Of a stretch of DNA of 64,000 nucleotides, positions 40,301 to 48,485 are shown piece after piece (position 1 is the stretch's first letter; the number at the start of each line of letters is the position of its first letter). The translations under genes were made by a program, and so were the position numbers. The stretch is taken from assembly GCA_900074725.1 (NCBI GenBank), contig LT598458.1, forward strand, positions 558,001 to 622,000, read 5' to 3'. Under the pieces are notes generated by a model. The model searched no databases, was not told the DNA's origin, and worked only from the letters and a program-made list of their open reading frames with translations. Source of the stretch: Lachancea dasiensis (lineage: Eukaryota > Ascomycota > Saccharomycetes > Saccharomycetales > Saccharomycetaceae).

Positions 40301-41806
40301 GAAGTCCAAAGTAGACACAAGCACTCGAGAATTATCGCAATCGCAGTAAGATACAAGTAATAGCCTCCAGTAAAGGTCGAAAATCATATCTTCATCATTT
40401 AGGTCCATGGACTCAATCGCCGAAAGCTGTTCGAGGCCCAATTCTTTAGAAACCTTGACGCCCAACTTCTCGACTAAGGCAACGTTGCTTTCAATTTCTA
40501 GCAAAAAAAAGGCCATCTTTTTGGAGTGCAAGGGCCATTCTGAGTTGAAAAACTTCTGCAGATATTTGGCGCCACCAAATGAAAGAACCCTGTCCCTGTC
40601 ATATGAAAGCGCCAGCTTAAAAAACTCCGTAAAGTTGGCTCCAAAATTCTTCATATAGAAAGAGAAAAACTCTTTGTAGCACTGGGTGAGATCAGGTATC
40701 GGAGAATTTCGCAAAACACAGCAAAATAATAGAGAGGTATCACTAGGCGAAAGTTTTTTACCAGCATGTGCAATAAGTCTTTGAATGCAGCAAATTAAAT
40801 TTGACCAAGATCCCACTTTTTGACCACTTTCAGCATACGCCAAGGGTATTAGAAGTTTAGTAGCTACTTCCGTATTTTCCGCACCACTTTTTAGAGAGTT
40901 TTCAATTTGACCGAGGGTGACATCATAGAGTTGCTTGGCGTTCTCACGAGAAGCATGCCTCAAGACATTCATAATCACATCTGCAATGACGGAAACACAC
41001 CTGGAATTTTCTGCACTCGTGAGAGTTGCTTGAATCAACGTTTGCATAATTATGCCGAATTTCGAATGTAGAGATTCCTTAGTCGAAACAAGCGTTTCGG
41101 TGAACAAGATGCGAAGACCATCGTAAAGGTGTTCAGTATTGTCGTCGCGAAGCTGAGCAAAAGTATGATTTATAAAAGCATCTAAGCTGGTCTGCTTGGC
41201 TTTTCTTACCAAAAAGGATAGAACTTCAGCCGAAAATCGGGACAAATATTCCTTGTCGTGCGACAATAGAGGAAAGAGCAGGTCATATGTCAGCAAAAGG
41301 TCTTGAGCTAAAATTCGAGATAGGTATTTGTAGATGTAAGCCAAGCAATTGAATCCCCACTCAAAAACATCCGATGATTCGAAATTAACAGCGTCGTCCA
41401 ACAGATGAGTGAGCATCTGCATACATCTAGTATAAAATTTCATGAAGTCAGGGCCCAGATCGTGACAGAATTGCGCCAAAAGGTCGAGCATAGGTTGAAG
41501 CGCATTTTCGTCATGCTTGCTAATGGTATCGAAAATGTAGTTAAAGATTTCAGATTCGTTAAATAGAATTTGAGGCAAAGTTGAAGAGAGGGGCCGTACA
41601 GCGTCTGCGAAGTTGATAAATGTAGCACTTAGATTTGTATCCTCCCAGTGCTCAAACGAGGCCAAAAAGTGCGAAGTTTCGACATGATCATGAACTCGTT
41701 TGGCTAAATTTTTGGCCGGCTCTATCCTAATGTTGTCGATTCTGTTTTTAAATGACGAGTATCTATATCGCTTTGAGGATTTGGACGTCTCTTTATGTTT
41801 TACCAT
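34361..41806 (-). CDS. UTP20: Utp20, small-subunit processome HEAT-repeat protein
   Basis: Giant alpha-solenoid of the 90S/SSU processome, needed for 18S rRNA processing. The product is 2481 residues from the ATG at 41806 (MVKHKETSKSSKRYRYSSFK), almost the S. cerevisiae length (2493). Codons further upstream have no ATG. It is HEAT/ARM-like throughout; highly conserved blocks include LQPMLDLLAQFCHDLGPDF and HIQLHRRQRAIKRL. The C-terminus is strongly basic (RRKLKKHARSKEKRKHEKD). The largest gene of the window, with no break in frame. Its promoter has PAC and RRPE boxes. Confidence 0.97.
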   Translation of the reverse strand: MVKHKETSKSSKRYRYSSFKNRIDNIRIEPAKNLAKRVHDHVETSHFLASFEHWEDTNLSATFINFADAVRPLSSTLPQILFNESEIFNYIFDTISKHDENALQPMLDLLAQFCHDLGPDFMKFYTRCMQMLTHLLDDAVNFESSDVFEWGFNCLAYIYKYLSRILAQDLLLTYDLLFPLLSHDKEYLSRFSAEVLSFLVRKAKQTSLDAFINHTFAQLRDDNTEHLYDGLRILFTETLVSTKESLHSKFGIIMQTLIQATLTSAENSRCVSVIADVIMNVLRHASRENAKQLYDVTLGQIENSLKSGAENTEVATKLLIPLAYAESGQKVGSWSNLICCIQRLIAHAGKKLSPSDTSLLFCCVLRNSPIPDLTQCYKEFFSFYMKNFGANFTEFFKLALSYDRDRVLSFGGAKYLQKFFNSEWPLHSKKMAFFLLEIESNVALVEKLGVKVSKELGLEQLSAIESMDLNDEDMIFDLYWRLLLVSYCDCDNSRVLVSTLDFFLRDGPRNDFEKDVMGRILSTITVKETSEFKQLLNLALRRIETIQDSKLCVQGLTRIINETVAAGYGIKYNFAPQILVSVTQNLSLPDDSIRYESLNLILAIIEFEGIQVPHFLNECRLIEEIPRNLQNARDITMRLRMIGSAFAKTEPENFACHALFNYLFGILTVRFSPVWEGVYEILPQIFEKDQKLTWDLFLKFIDALDNNFELDYYVPKTAIAEAQGGWSVSVSRLNDALQSCRKVFTSYASIDRSIIEISKEKRSDLTYPGLIRNQALKGLQSIPQLAERHSKDIVPYFLKASPVDSELSGADASEDNEYRSSNTWSETDRKLLLKLIGKFKNIKAIYRSEDVHRRLMDLLGSRTTEIQKLAFDGILAYRDKGVIKYRDNLRNLLDDNAFKDECLKLLARSDEQIIEPQDETTIMPVILRILFGRAQTPVTSGLKRSRKAAVVTLLPSLNEKYVVDFLTLASHGTHTNENLSLSPTIASSSMRRMVGFVTLARAAVSALGSRYPYATEMLIHPILLTLSASNEVTLGITDQDFILKQASTLRQLSIKLMHSIFNTVGDRIQWGVYVEKIFEVMVKPRLTRFEDENLQQPSSLMAIISFWASDVRYYKFLYYDGCSAAHALMRTLSKETAKDSVISSILMFSNSIIKNPTEESNYIDLVTLVASACLQSLPSLLNLDKNQDINAVSADLLLNLVDAGYVRENEVKKHILNSLALILEGELKAFRATDKLKILKTIAALLTDYECSWQDIEPLYKSCSKLYRTIAEKEQRQAINEIFLSIGKNFQHLKGACTLLNDLNGYSTNRMEAYNFDTVLPAFKKINEEGYLCLSDTEWFPIINTCLFYIQDEEELAIRTNASHSLKRYVDYINSKATVEEARCSVGTMTSDLMPQLKHGLRHKNIDIQAEFISVIAYIVSNSRYYTELQDMKVLQFNADEEANFFANITHIQLHRRQRAIKRLSENASALSGNSISHFLIPMIERYIYCTDEKYRNMCNEAILAIGNLTNYVTWNQYKALIRRFASLMDSKPQYLKEIILLIAKCSSALADSMCAVRLQTVHGPTMEKFPMTLSDQDTFVKEEICPRFSKILNIRNDETIVARMPLCESMVNFTMGLDTMDRASLLPGILSSICQVLRSRSEELREAVRKTLANITIRLGPRYFTFILKELKGALRRGSQIHVLSYTIHSLLMALLPTMVHKDLDCTAQLIVGVLMEDIFGTAGQEKDAEGYNSKLKELKYNKSYDTGEILAANISLSVFGSLLSPVNALLSENLGLKTQRKLNELLRRYALGLNHNIESSSIDVLTLCYEIYTQTAEYGEVKQKNRSYRPGAMEDSFFVVNLNAKTEKVQTEGRSNSAILQKFSLDLLRTALSRNSNLLEVAYLSNFVPLLRDALDSQDEGVLISALRVLIVLVKLQFTEENEGIFKGCARKVLNVIHDSPSTSSELCQVSLKYLSSLIRHKNIELKDTALSFILGRIKPDLNEPNKQGLAFNFVKSLLYKHIVLPELYDIVDAIAEIMVTNHSREIRDVSRSVYYQFLMEYDQSRGRLEKQFSFLVSNLEYPSQDGRQSVMELINLIVNKSNPELLARLFSSFFLSLSNVAANDSSPRCREMGSALLKALLMKVGEDGTGPAEKYISAWLKHENPVFVELGLKIYKIFAAAVSMGMNKTLGHLAISRAKGIISECSVGSNTEWNLLYTALNLLSNYVDVVPSCFDNDNSAMWAHVEDCLLYPHLWVRLISARMIMKYLAKREELQRPLPDYELQTIAYRIFRQLGAPSVSEALASTAVRILATVMKKWIENKSPFISNSEESVKYVTAMDFALARIGSILRDEENFQETFNSKKACVQLFALIVQMMNQSLVKDVAPKIILPLFTYLEDERKVVDDQVQELRQLSQECLELLQSKLSVTEFSSAYSTVKQEIIQRRYERRAKRATLAVTAPEAAARRKLKKHARSKEKRKHEKDDNGFYRAKNKKRKF

Positions 41807-41913
41807 TTTTAATGTTCTCGAGGAGCTAAATGTCGAAGATTTGTATAGCAGCACACCAGGGCCTCTTTAGCTTAAACAATGTTCAGTTATGTTACTACGT
41901 TTTAATATCGAAG

Positions 41914-41955
41914 CTCATCGCATCGCCGCCATATGGCCCAGACGGAAAATTTTTT
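41914..41955 (-). promoter_or_regulatory. PAC and RRPE boxes of UTP20
   Basis: PAC: CTCATCGC at 41914-41921 (GCGATGAG on the gene strand). RRPE-like: GAAAATTTTT at about 41945-41954. Both lie 110-150 bp upstream of the UTP20 ATG, the usual spacing for ribosome-biogenesis genes under Dot6/Tod6 and Stb3. Confidence 0.7.
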
Positions 41956-42067
41956 TTAAGGTCAACTTTTCAATGAAGATAATCATGTACGAGGAATTAG
42001 CCGCCGTCAACGGGAGCTTTAACTAGAATATAGAATACCATTAATATACTTTCCAATTAGCCTATAC

Positions 42068-43786
42068 TTAAATGTCAATAAAGTTGCTATACAACGACGC
42101 TTTAGCTGTGATCATGATATCCTCAAAGTCTCTCTGTTGAGATGTGTGTACACAATCCATGGTTGCAAGAGTCAGAATTTCGAGAAAAGCTTTACTTGCT
42201 TCTTTCCTTGTTGGAGGAGCCTCGGCTCTATTTTCCAAATACCTGAAAAAAGATATTTCTTGATGGCCAGTAAATTGAGCTCTAAGTTGCCCTGCCATTG
42301 TGTCGACCCCTTGAGGCAGGTCATTCCCCGCTGTATCGCTGCCAGCATGAGATTCCAACGAACTAGAGTTGGCAGCACTTATACTCTGTGCCACACCATT
42401 GTCTACCTCCAAGTTGTCCTCTATTTCCATATCCTGATCTTGTCCATCGTCCCAAGTACTCAGCAGTCCTCCATCATCAGGATGGCCTGTATTATTTTCA
42501 AAATCAGTGATGAGGTCTTCGCCAATTTCAAGTGAAGAGCTGAACTGAGGATCAGCCTCGATTTCAGGCACGTCGTTAGAAACACGAGGCCTTTTAGCAT
42601 TCTGATATGGCAGCAGATTTTTTAGAATATGATCAGGAATGAAATCAAATTTATTAACAATTTGAGTCCACACTCTTTTCTCAGGTTTCCTTGATATATG
42701 TGGTATTCCGCTCTGGATTTCTGCATCAGGAAGATCGGATCTCAACTGGGTAACCTTTACAATTTCGTCTCTCAGTTCCGTGTCCTCATCGGTCGTAATA
42801 GGTCTCAAGCGTGACGGTAGAACAGGATGGTTGCTAGGTGGTGGCGAAGTGACTGGGACACCCAAAGCTTGATTGTCCTCTCCCTCTTGTGACGGCCGTT
42901 CATCATCAACTTTGTCCAAGCCCAGATCGAAATCAAATTCTGTGTGCTCCTCGTGAGGTTCTTGGAGACTTGCTCGTCTACCAACTTCGACAGATTTGTC
43001 AGAGCCTGGCTCATCAACGAGGTTAGCCGATTCATCTCTAAAGCCGAGATCCCAGTCCAGATGTTCATCGCCAGAGAAATCATCTTCTTGAATCAAAGCA
43101 CTTCCTGTTGTTTGCGCAGACTTGCTAATGCTTGTGTTTGTCCCTTCGCCAACGGCTTTCGTCGCTGTGTCGTCTATATCAAAGTCGAGGTCCAAAATGG
43201 AGGACTGGTTGAAACCTAATTCATCTGTTGGCCTGATATTTCTTCCTAACTCAATAGAAGAATCCCACTGAGCTGCCCCCTGAACATGTCTCTCCATAGA
43301 CCTCTCATTTTCCATGAGGTCTTTCGAGGTGGTCCGCTCGCCGAGAAACTCAAGACCAGGTACTTGAAGAACTTCTCTCTCAGTTACAGCATCTTGCAAT
43401 AGATAATGACTGGGATTCGCAAGTGTCGTGCGTTCCATTTGAACGATCAAGTTCACAGGAGCAGACTTGAATAGCGACGTCATTCTGCTTAGAGTGTCCT
43501 TAATATCATTCAATAAGAGTGATGTCTTTCTTGAATATACGCGAACAACTCCATGTAATAGTTCACCAGAGGCACGCAAGGTGATAGGCTCGATATTTTC
43601 ACTGCTGAGAGAACAGCCAGCAACTTTGGCAATCTCTTCCACAGACTTAATAATGTCAGTTTGCTGCGATATAGTTCTTGACAATGAATGTGACATGTTA
43701 GATGCTAGCCAAATTTGGGCCAATGGTCCATTGCTGGTTGTCAGCTGGATAAATGTAGGTGCTCTGGTAGTTGCCTCGGTGGTCAT
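42068..43786 (-). CDS. MCD1: Mitotic cohesin kleisin Mcd1/Scc1
   Basis: Alpha-kleisin that closes the cohesin ring and is cut by separase at anaphase. The start is the ATG at 43786, giving 572 residues. The N-terminal Smc3-binding domain has SNGPLAQIWLASNM and the C-terminal winged-helix domain has ISFFRYLENRAEAP. Two separase-type sites are visible, SIELGRN with Arg at about 182 and SVEVGRR with Arg at about 270, essentially at the positions known for S. cerevisiae Scc1 (180 and 268). An MCB element ACGCGT (44092-44097) lies about 305 bp upstream. Confidence 0.95.
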   Translation of the reverse strand: MTTEATTRAPTFIQLTTSNGPLAQIWLASNMSHSLSRTISQQTDIIKSVEEIAKVAGCSLSSENIEPITLRASGELLHGVVRVYSRKTSLLLNDIKDTLSRMTSLFKSAPVNLIVQMERTTLANPSHYLLQDAVTEREVLQVPGLEFLGERTTSKDLMENERSMERHVQGAAQWDSSIELGRNIRPTDELGFNQSSILDLDFDIDDTATKAVGEGTNTSISKSAQTTGSALIQEDDFSGDEHLDWDLGFRDESANLVDEPGSDKSVEVGRRASLQEPHEEHTEFDFDLGLDKVDDERPSQEGEDNQALGVPVTSPPPSNHPVLPSRLRPITTDEDTELRDEIVKVTQLRSDLPDAEIQSGIPHISRKPEKRVWTQIVNKFDFIPDHILKNLLPYQNAKRPRVSNDVPEIEADPQFSSSLEIGEDLITDFENNTGHPDDGGLLSTWDDGQDQDMEIEDNLEVDNGVAQSISAANSSSLESHAGSDTAGNDLPQGVDTMAGQLRAQFTGHQEISFFRYLENRAEAPPTRKEASKAFLEILTLATMDCVHTSQQRDFEDIMITAKASLYSNFIDI

Positions 43787-43868
43787 CTCGGTTATTGAAC
43801 TGGTAGTCGTTATCAATTAGACTTCGGTGTGAGAACTGGTCTGTTCAGAGTAATAATGATATTCTCTT

Positions 43869-43912
43869 GAATGATTAGCGAATGGTTAGCGAATGGTTAG
43901 CGAATGATTAGC
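43869..43912 (+). repeat. Four tandem 11-bp repeats upstream of MCD1
   Basis: Units GAATGATTAGC, GAATGGTTAGC, GAATGGTTAGC, GAATGATTAGC in exact register, followed by a fifth partial GATTG. They lie 83-126 bp upstream of the MCD1 ATG. The 11-bp period places each unit on nearly the same face of the helix. Confidence 0.85.
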
Positions 43913-44414
43913 GATTGTCTTATGCTGACGTTGCAAGCAAATTGAAGAGTGAGCAAGAAGCGTTACGCAGCGGACGCTCGCGTTATGGTATATGGAAAGC
44001 AAGCTAACAGAGAATTATACCTAGTTTTCGTGTTTTCGTGTTTTGTTGTTACTGAACCATCGCATGTATCATGTGACCTATATGGAAACTGACGCGTGAA
44101 CAGGGATCACCAGGATTGTGATAGAGGGCCTAGTGTTGTTACCTATACATGTAGTATATAGTCGTCTATATCCCTAGGTGTCTGGGATCCTCCTCTGGTG
44201 GCCAAAGTCCATCAGAAAGAGGCTCGAATGCCCACTTAAGATTCGAAGTATGAAAGTTATTTATCTTTTGAAATGGCCTTCCATTGACATTGCAGTATGA
44301 TAACGTTAGTCGTGTATTGGTTTTCTCAATAACTAGAATATGAAGTGTTTGTGTGATTTTGAATTATATCTCAAAACGATACATGTCAGGTCGTGGACGA
44401 AATACTGTGGTAGC
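43913..44414. other. Rest of the MCD1 promoter, to ATP16 3' end
   Basis: No gene. Only the MCB ACGCGT at 44092-44097 (Mbp1/Swi6, G1/S expression) stands out. Confidence 0.55.
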
Positions 44415-44894
44415 TTATTTCAAGGCACCTTGTAGAATTTCCAAGACTTCGAGTTGAATGGAAGCTTGAGCGGCAACCTTTTCGTCAGAAGAAGAGGCGT
44501 TCTTGGTGGCCTCTGAAATAAGGGATTTGACGTTTTCCGATGAGAAAGACTCCAATGGGAACGCTTCGATGGAGTTCACAGAAAGGGTGGAGTCTGGTTG
44601 GACAGTAGCAAATCCGCCAGAAACGAAGTATTTCTTGGACGAAGCGCCTTCAAACACCTCTACCACACCAGGTGCCAGCTGTTCTACGGTTGGAACGTGG
44701 TTGGCCAACACACCAATTTGACCAGACTGGGCTGGCAAGTTGACCTGGGTTACCTTAGACCCAGCGAATAGCGTTTCATGTGGTAGAGCAAATTGTAGCT
44801 TCAAAAAATCACCAGCGGCTTCCGCATAAGTACGTCTGGCAATAACCATGTTGGTGGATCTGGCAATGGCCCTCCCACTGCTTAGACGAAACAT
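44415..44894 (-). CDS. ATP16: ATP synthase F1 delta subunit
   Basis: Delta subunit of the central stalk of mitochondrial F1-ATPase (bacterial epsilon homologue). The 159 residues start with a mitochondrial presequence (MFRLSSGRAIARSTNMVIARRTYAEA). A beta-sandwich follows (LKLQFALPHETLFAGSKVTQVNLPAQSGQIGVLANHVPTVEQLAPG), then two C-terminal helices. Length equals the S. cerevisiae protein (160). A CCAATCA Hap2/3/4-type box lies about 200 bp upstream at 45095-45101 on the gene strand. Confidence 0.96.
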   Translation of the reverse strand: MFRLSSGRAIARSTNMVIARRTYAEAAGDFLKLQFALPHETLFAGSKVTQVNLPAQSGQIGVLANHVPTVEQLAPGVVEVFEGASSKKYFVSGGFATVQPDSTLSVNSIEAFPLESFSSENVKSLISEATKNASSSDEKVAAQASIQLEVLEILQGALK

Positions 44895-45142
44895 TTTTCT
44901 ATATTAGCTCAAGCAACAGATAGCCTTGTGTAACAGCACGTTTCAAAAACTTGAAGTTAAGTGCAAGATGTGGGTATCGCAGCCAAACGAATGTTAGCAG
45001 GGGTAGTATTGTTTCGGCTAGTTAGGCAGACGAAAATTTTCAATTTGCATATATCGTTTTGTACTAAACAATGTAGCGGGTCATTGGGGCCAACTGATTG
45101 GCCATTCGTTTGGTAGCTCTGCACGGAGCAATATCTAACGAT

Positions 45143-45224
45143 CGGTGAGTGGGAAATGAAGGTACGGTTCATCCAATACATTCAAAATGTACTTATAGAC
45201 CATTAATACGAAAAATCAGCTGAG
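45143..45224 (+). repeat. Dispersed direct repeat, copy A
   Basis: About 68 bp (45143-45210) match copy B at 45945-46009 with few differences, and the short blocks ACGAAA and ATCAGCTGA that follow are also shared. The core reads as a 16-codon ORF, MKVRFIQYIQNVLIDH. Its inverted repeats are imperfect here. Confidence 0.7.
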
Positions 45225-45944
45225 AAACAAAAAGGGGATGGGTTGACGGCAGCATTCCTTCAGAGCCAGTCTCCAACGGCGCCCCAGCAGCAGATCAGCA
45301 TAGAATATTACAAGTACAGCACCTTGATCTCAAAAAAAGCCCATGGCCAATGTACAACGGTGTGATATGAATAACCAATCTCAGCGTTGTTAAAATACCA
45401 TCTTGTTGTAAATGGTATATTTACGCCGAACTCGAAGCCGAATTATGACGCGCGCTTTATCAGATTCGAACTGGCGACCTTCAACCGTCTGTTCTCGGAC
45501 TTATTACTTAAACCGCCACAAAGTGCGAGTTTTGGTTATCGACGAACCATGCTAAGTAGATGTGACATGAATTATCGATTGAAACGCGCCAAGCTCAAAA
45601 TATAGGCTACACAGCGCATCATGTTTGGTCGGTAGTAGTAGAGAGAAACACTTCAGGCCCCTTGACTTCCTTACAGAGCACGAGCCTGAAATCGCATTTG
45701 GAGACTAGCGTCTACTGCAACTAATACAGTCAAGTTCCACTCTCAAACAGCTTTTCTAAATTTGTAACAACTAGCATGTACAATTGCGGCTAGTACCCAA
45801 GACTGTTGTGGTGCTCATGCCTAGCAAACACTACGCTAAATGTAAAATTACTGTGTATTATTCTGTCGTGAACGACCCATACTTTAAAAGCACGCGTCCT
45901 CCTCAACCTGAATTCTACCCATTAAGATCAGTCTCTAGCAGGTC

Positions 45945-46060
45945 CGGTAAGTGAGAGATGAAGGTACGCTTCATCCAATACATTCCAGATGTATTCATAG
46001 ACCATTAATTAGACACGAGTACGAAAGTATTCACTCAGGTGAAGTAAAGTATCAGCTGAA
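45945..46060 (+). repeat. Dispersed direct repeat, copy B
   Basis: Copy of the element at 45143, about 800 bp away in the same orientation, ending about 90 bp before MED2. In this copy two perfect dyads stand side by side: ATGAAG-N5-CTTCAT and AATACAT-N5-ATGTATT. The 16-codon reading is MKVRFIQYIPDVFIDH. The shared blocks ACGAAA and ATCAGCTGA are separated here by about 30 extra bases. Confidence 0.7.
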
Positions 46061-46147
46061 TACAGGTGAAATAATCACTAAGTTCATCGGAGAATACAGA
46101 TTATTTCAAGGTTCCGAATTGTTGGGCTTTTCACTCCAAAGTCCATC

Positions 46148-47023
46148 ATGAATTGGGACGGTCGCCATCATAACAAGCTCTCCAAATGCTTTGATGACAT
46201 CATGACAGCCGCTGCAGAAATGATGGTGCAGCAGCAGATAAAGAGCATTCAACTCAGTTCAGATATAGCACCGGGTTTTACACAGTCGCAACACAAATTA
46301 CTGGGCGAGAAAGTACACGCCTTCCATTCGGTTCTTGACGACCTGGACCTAACACTTACGGCAGCAAGAAACTCTGTAGACAGCTTAGCTGCGGAGGCCC
46401 TGGAGCGTGAGCAGAAGTTACGGGAACAACAGAGGCTTCAAGAGAAAGAGGACCAGAAAATGAAGGAGCAAGAGGAAGAGCGTAAGCGATTGGAGGAGGC
46501 CCGAAAGTCTTCCGAGCAGGCACCAGCTTCTGGTGGGGATTATGCGGAATCCACGCCCGCCACATTTCTTAATGAAATCTCCAAAACAGGGCTGGCAGCT
46601 TCCAAGTCAAATATTAAAGTAGACGCGAGTGGTACCACTGCAAGTGACAATGGAAACTCAAATATAGGTGGTAATGCGGGGGATAATGGAAGTGGAAGTA
46701 ACGGAAACTTCAGCTCGGGTTTTAATGATTTGAACGATCTCGATTTGTCGATGTTTGGTGGGGTTGAGGAAAGCGATATAGGACTTGGAAACTTTGATGA
46801 CACTCAATTGGCTCCGCCACAAGACAAAAATCCGGGAAATCAGATGGCATATAGCTCGACCATGACGCCGAGCAATGGCAGAGACCCGAACGACATGCTT
46901 AGTGACGAGGCCGGTGGTAATCCAGACAGTTATTTGACATTAAATGATTTCAACGACCTCGGATTGGATTGGAATACTTCAGAAGGCCATAACGGACTTG
47001 AAATGGACGAGTTTAACATATAG
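46148..47023 (+). CDS. MED2: Mediator tail subunit Med2
   Basis: Mediator tail-module subunit (Med2/Med29), which with Med3 and Med15 receives activators. The 291-residue protein has the conserved N-terminal helices (LSKCFDDIMTAAAEMMVQQQ, HAFHSVLDDLDLTLTAARNSVDSLAAEALEREQ). A Glu/Gln/Lys coiled coil lies at about residues 90-125. The rest is Asn/Gly/Ser/Asp-rich and disordered, with repeated FNDLxDLDL-type acidic-hydrophobic motifs. It is much shorter than S. cerevisiae Med2 (431), the loss being in the low-complexity tail. Confidence 0.9.
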   Translation: MNWDGRHHNKLSKCFDDIMTAAAEMMVQQQIKSIQLSSDIAPGFTQSQHKLLGEKVHAFHSVLDDLDLTLTAARNSVDSLAAEALEREQKLREQQRLQEKEDQKMKEQEEERKRLEEARKSSEQAPASGGDYAESTPATFLNEISKTGLAASKSNIKVDASGTTASDNGNSNIGGNAGDNGSGSNGNFSSGFNDLNDLDLSMFGGVEESDIGLGNFDDTQLAPPQDKNPGNQMAYSSTMTPSNGRDPNDMLSDEAGGNPDSYLTLNDFNDLGLDWNTSEGHNGLEMDEFNI

Positions 47024-47121
47024 CTTTTACGTTAGTTTAAATGGAGATGGGAAAGGCAAAAATAAAGAAAGCAACTATAAAATCTCGTGTATTAATCTAC
47101 TGAACCATGGTTACTGAAAGC

Positions 47122-48000
47122 TCAGGGGCTGTTATCAAAGAGCACTACCATGACTGTAACATTGTCAGTAGTGCCTCTCTCAAGGGCCATCCGTACCAAA
47201 GTCTTAGCTGCTTCACTGGCATCGTTTGACTTTTTGATCGCGTCACAAGCTTCCTGGTCTTCTAAAACATCCCATAGCCCATCGCATGCTATTATCAGAA
47301 ATTGATCTGTTGTTGTGATTTCTACACTGGTTGTAAAAGGATTCCCCACAACCAAACTGTCGAAAAACTTGTCACCCAATGATCGTGTTACCGCAAGCAT
47401 CCCGTTGACTCGACTTCTCATAATAAGCCCACCTGCTTCTTCAACTCGTTGCATTTCGCCTGTATCGGAAGCTTTGTGGTCATAGGTGAGCCTAACGCTA
47501 TGTCCATTGCGGCACAGCACGATTCTCGTGTCGCCAACATTTGCTGTATACAGCATCCTCTTGTGTTGATCTAATTCTACTTGGTCGCTCGGCATATTGC
47601 TTGGCAGCTCCCAACGCAGTATACCAACTGCTGCCGTACATCCGCTATTACCGTCGACCTTTGAGTTAATATGTTCGTCCGCGTGTATGAAGCCATCATT
47701 TAAGACTTCTCTCACATCTTTACTTTCATCCTCCAGTATTTTTTGCTCGATTACTGAGTGTAGGTGCCCTCCACACCATTTCGAGGCCTGATTACCGGCG
47801 TGGCCATCGAAAACCCCAAAGTAACCCCAATCTAATCTTGACGCAAAGTTCTCCACATATGTGTGTACATCTTCCATCGATGTCCGGAATTTTAAGTTTT
47901 TGTTCTCGGCCACCCCCACTGAATATGAAAGCTTGTACCGGTGATCTTCAGAGGTCCGCCTACTATTGTCTTCCCTTTCCGGATTGTCGCTCTTTGTCAT
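47122..48000 (-). CDS. PTC1: Type 2C protein phosphatase Ptc1
   Basis: PP2C serine/threonine phosphatase that dampens the HOG and cell-wall MAP kinase pathways. The 292 residues show the metal-binding motifs in order: RTSMEDVH, YFGVFDGHAGNQASKWC, GDTRIVLCRNG and IIACDGLWDVLEDQEA. The C-terminal DNVTVMVV closes the fold. Length is near that of S. cerevisiae (281). It is the middle of the conserved RPT2-PTC1-MED2-ATP16-MCD1 run. Confidence 0.96.
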   Translation of the reverse strand: MTKSDNPEREDNSRRTSEDHRYKLSYSVGVAENKNLKFRTSMEDVHTYVENFASRLDWGYFGVFDGHAGNQASKWCGGHLHSVIEQKILEDESKDVREVLNDGFIHADEHINSKVDGNSGCTAAVGILRWELPSNMPSDQVELDQHKRMLYTANVGDTRIVLCRNGHSVRLTYDHKASDTGEMQRVEEAGGLIMRSRVNGMLAVTRSLGDKFFDSLVVGNPFTTSVEITTTDQFLIIACDGLWDVLEDQEACDAIKKSNDASEAAKTLVRMALERGTTDNVTVMVVLFDNSP

Positions 48001-48485
48001 ATCTTGTACCGATATTTTACCGATAACTATTGAAATGAAGTATTCCTATTAATAAGAATATAGAGAAGATGCCACTATTTTGATATGGAAAGATTAGGTG
48101 TCGAGTCTTTGGAGGGATGTTGGGTAAGTTGCCAGTGGTGGGCTTTTATTCCGCTCAATTTTTTGGCTTACCCAAAAAAGAGACCATATATAAAGTACCC
48201 TATAAGATATGACGACATCTTTTGTACGTGACATGATTGTGAAAACGACAACAAGCTGCAACAAAAGAATTGTTATAACTTTGAATGACTTGGCTATACA
48301 GATGATCCATCTACTGCGTGGACGATTACGAAACATTACATGAGATTTACCACCTGATAGTTTCTATCTTATACGACCGACGGCATGCCATTACATAGGA
48401 CGATAGTCACCGAACTGCAATTTCTTAGAAATAACCTGGTTGTTTCTTGAAACGCTGGATAAACGTTTGGCCCTCTCCGAGTAAC
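48001..48485. other. PTC1 promoter and RPT2 3' region
   Basis: About 485 bp, no gene or clear motif seen. Confidence 0.5.

Larger units (their letters stand above)
44895..46147. other. Divergent intergenic region, ATP16 to MED2
   Basis: About 1.25 kb without a supported gene. It holds a HAP-type CCAATCA site (45095-45101) and two direct copies of an unexplained element (45143-45224 and 45945-46060). A lone tRNA B-box-like GTTCGAATC lies on the minus strand near 45467, with no tRNA fold around it. Confidence 0.6.

Noticed and set aside
45440-45550. A tRNA or tRNA relic on the minus strand from AGTTCGAATCT
   Set aside because: The B-box-like word stands alone; no acceptor stem, A box or T run could be paired with it.
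45958-46008. The 16-codon ORF in the repeated element as a conserved peptide gene
   Set aside because: Between the two copies most codon changes alter the amino acid, so nucleotide-level similarity explains it better than selection on a peptide.
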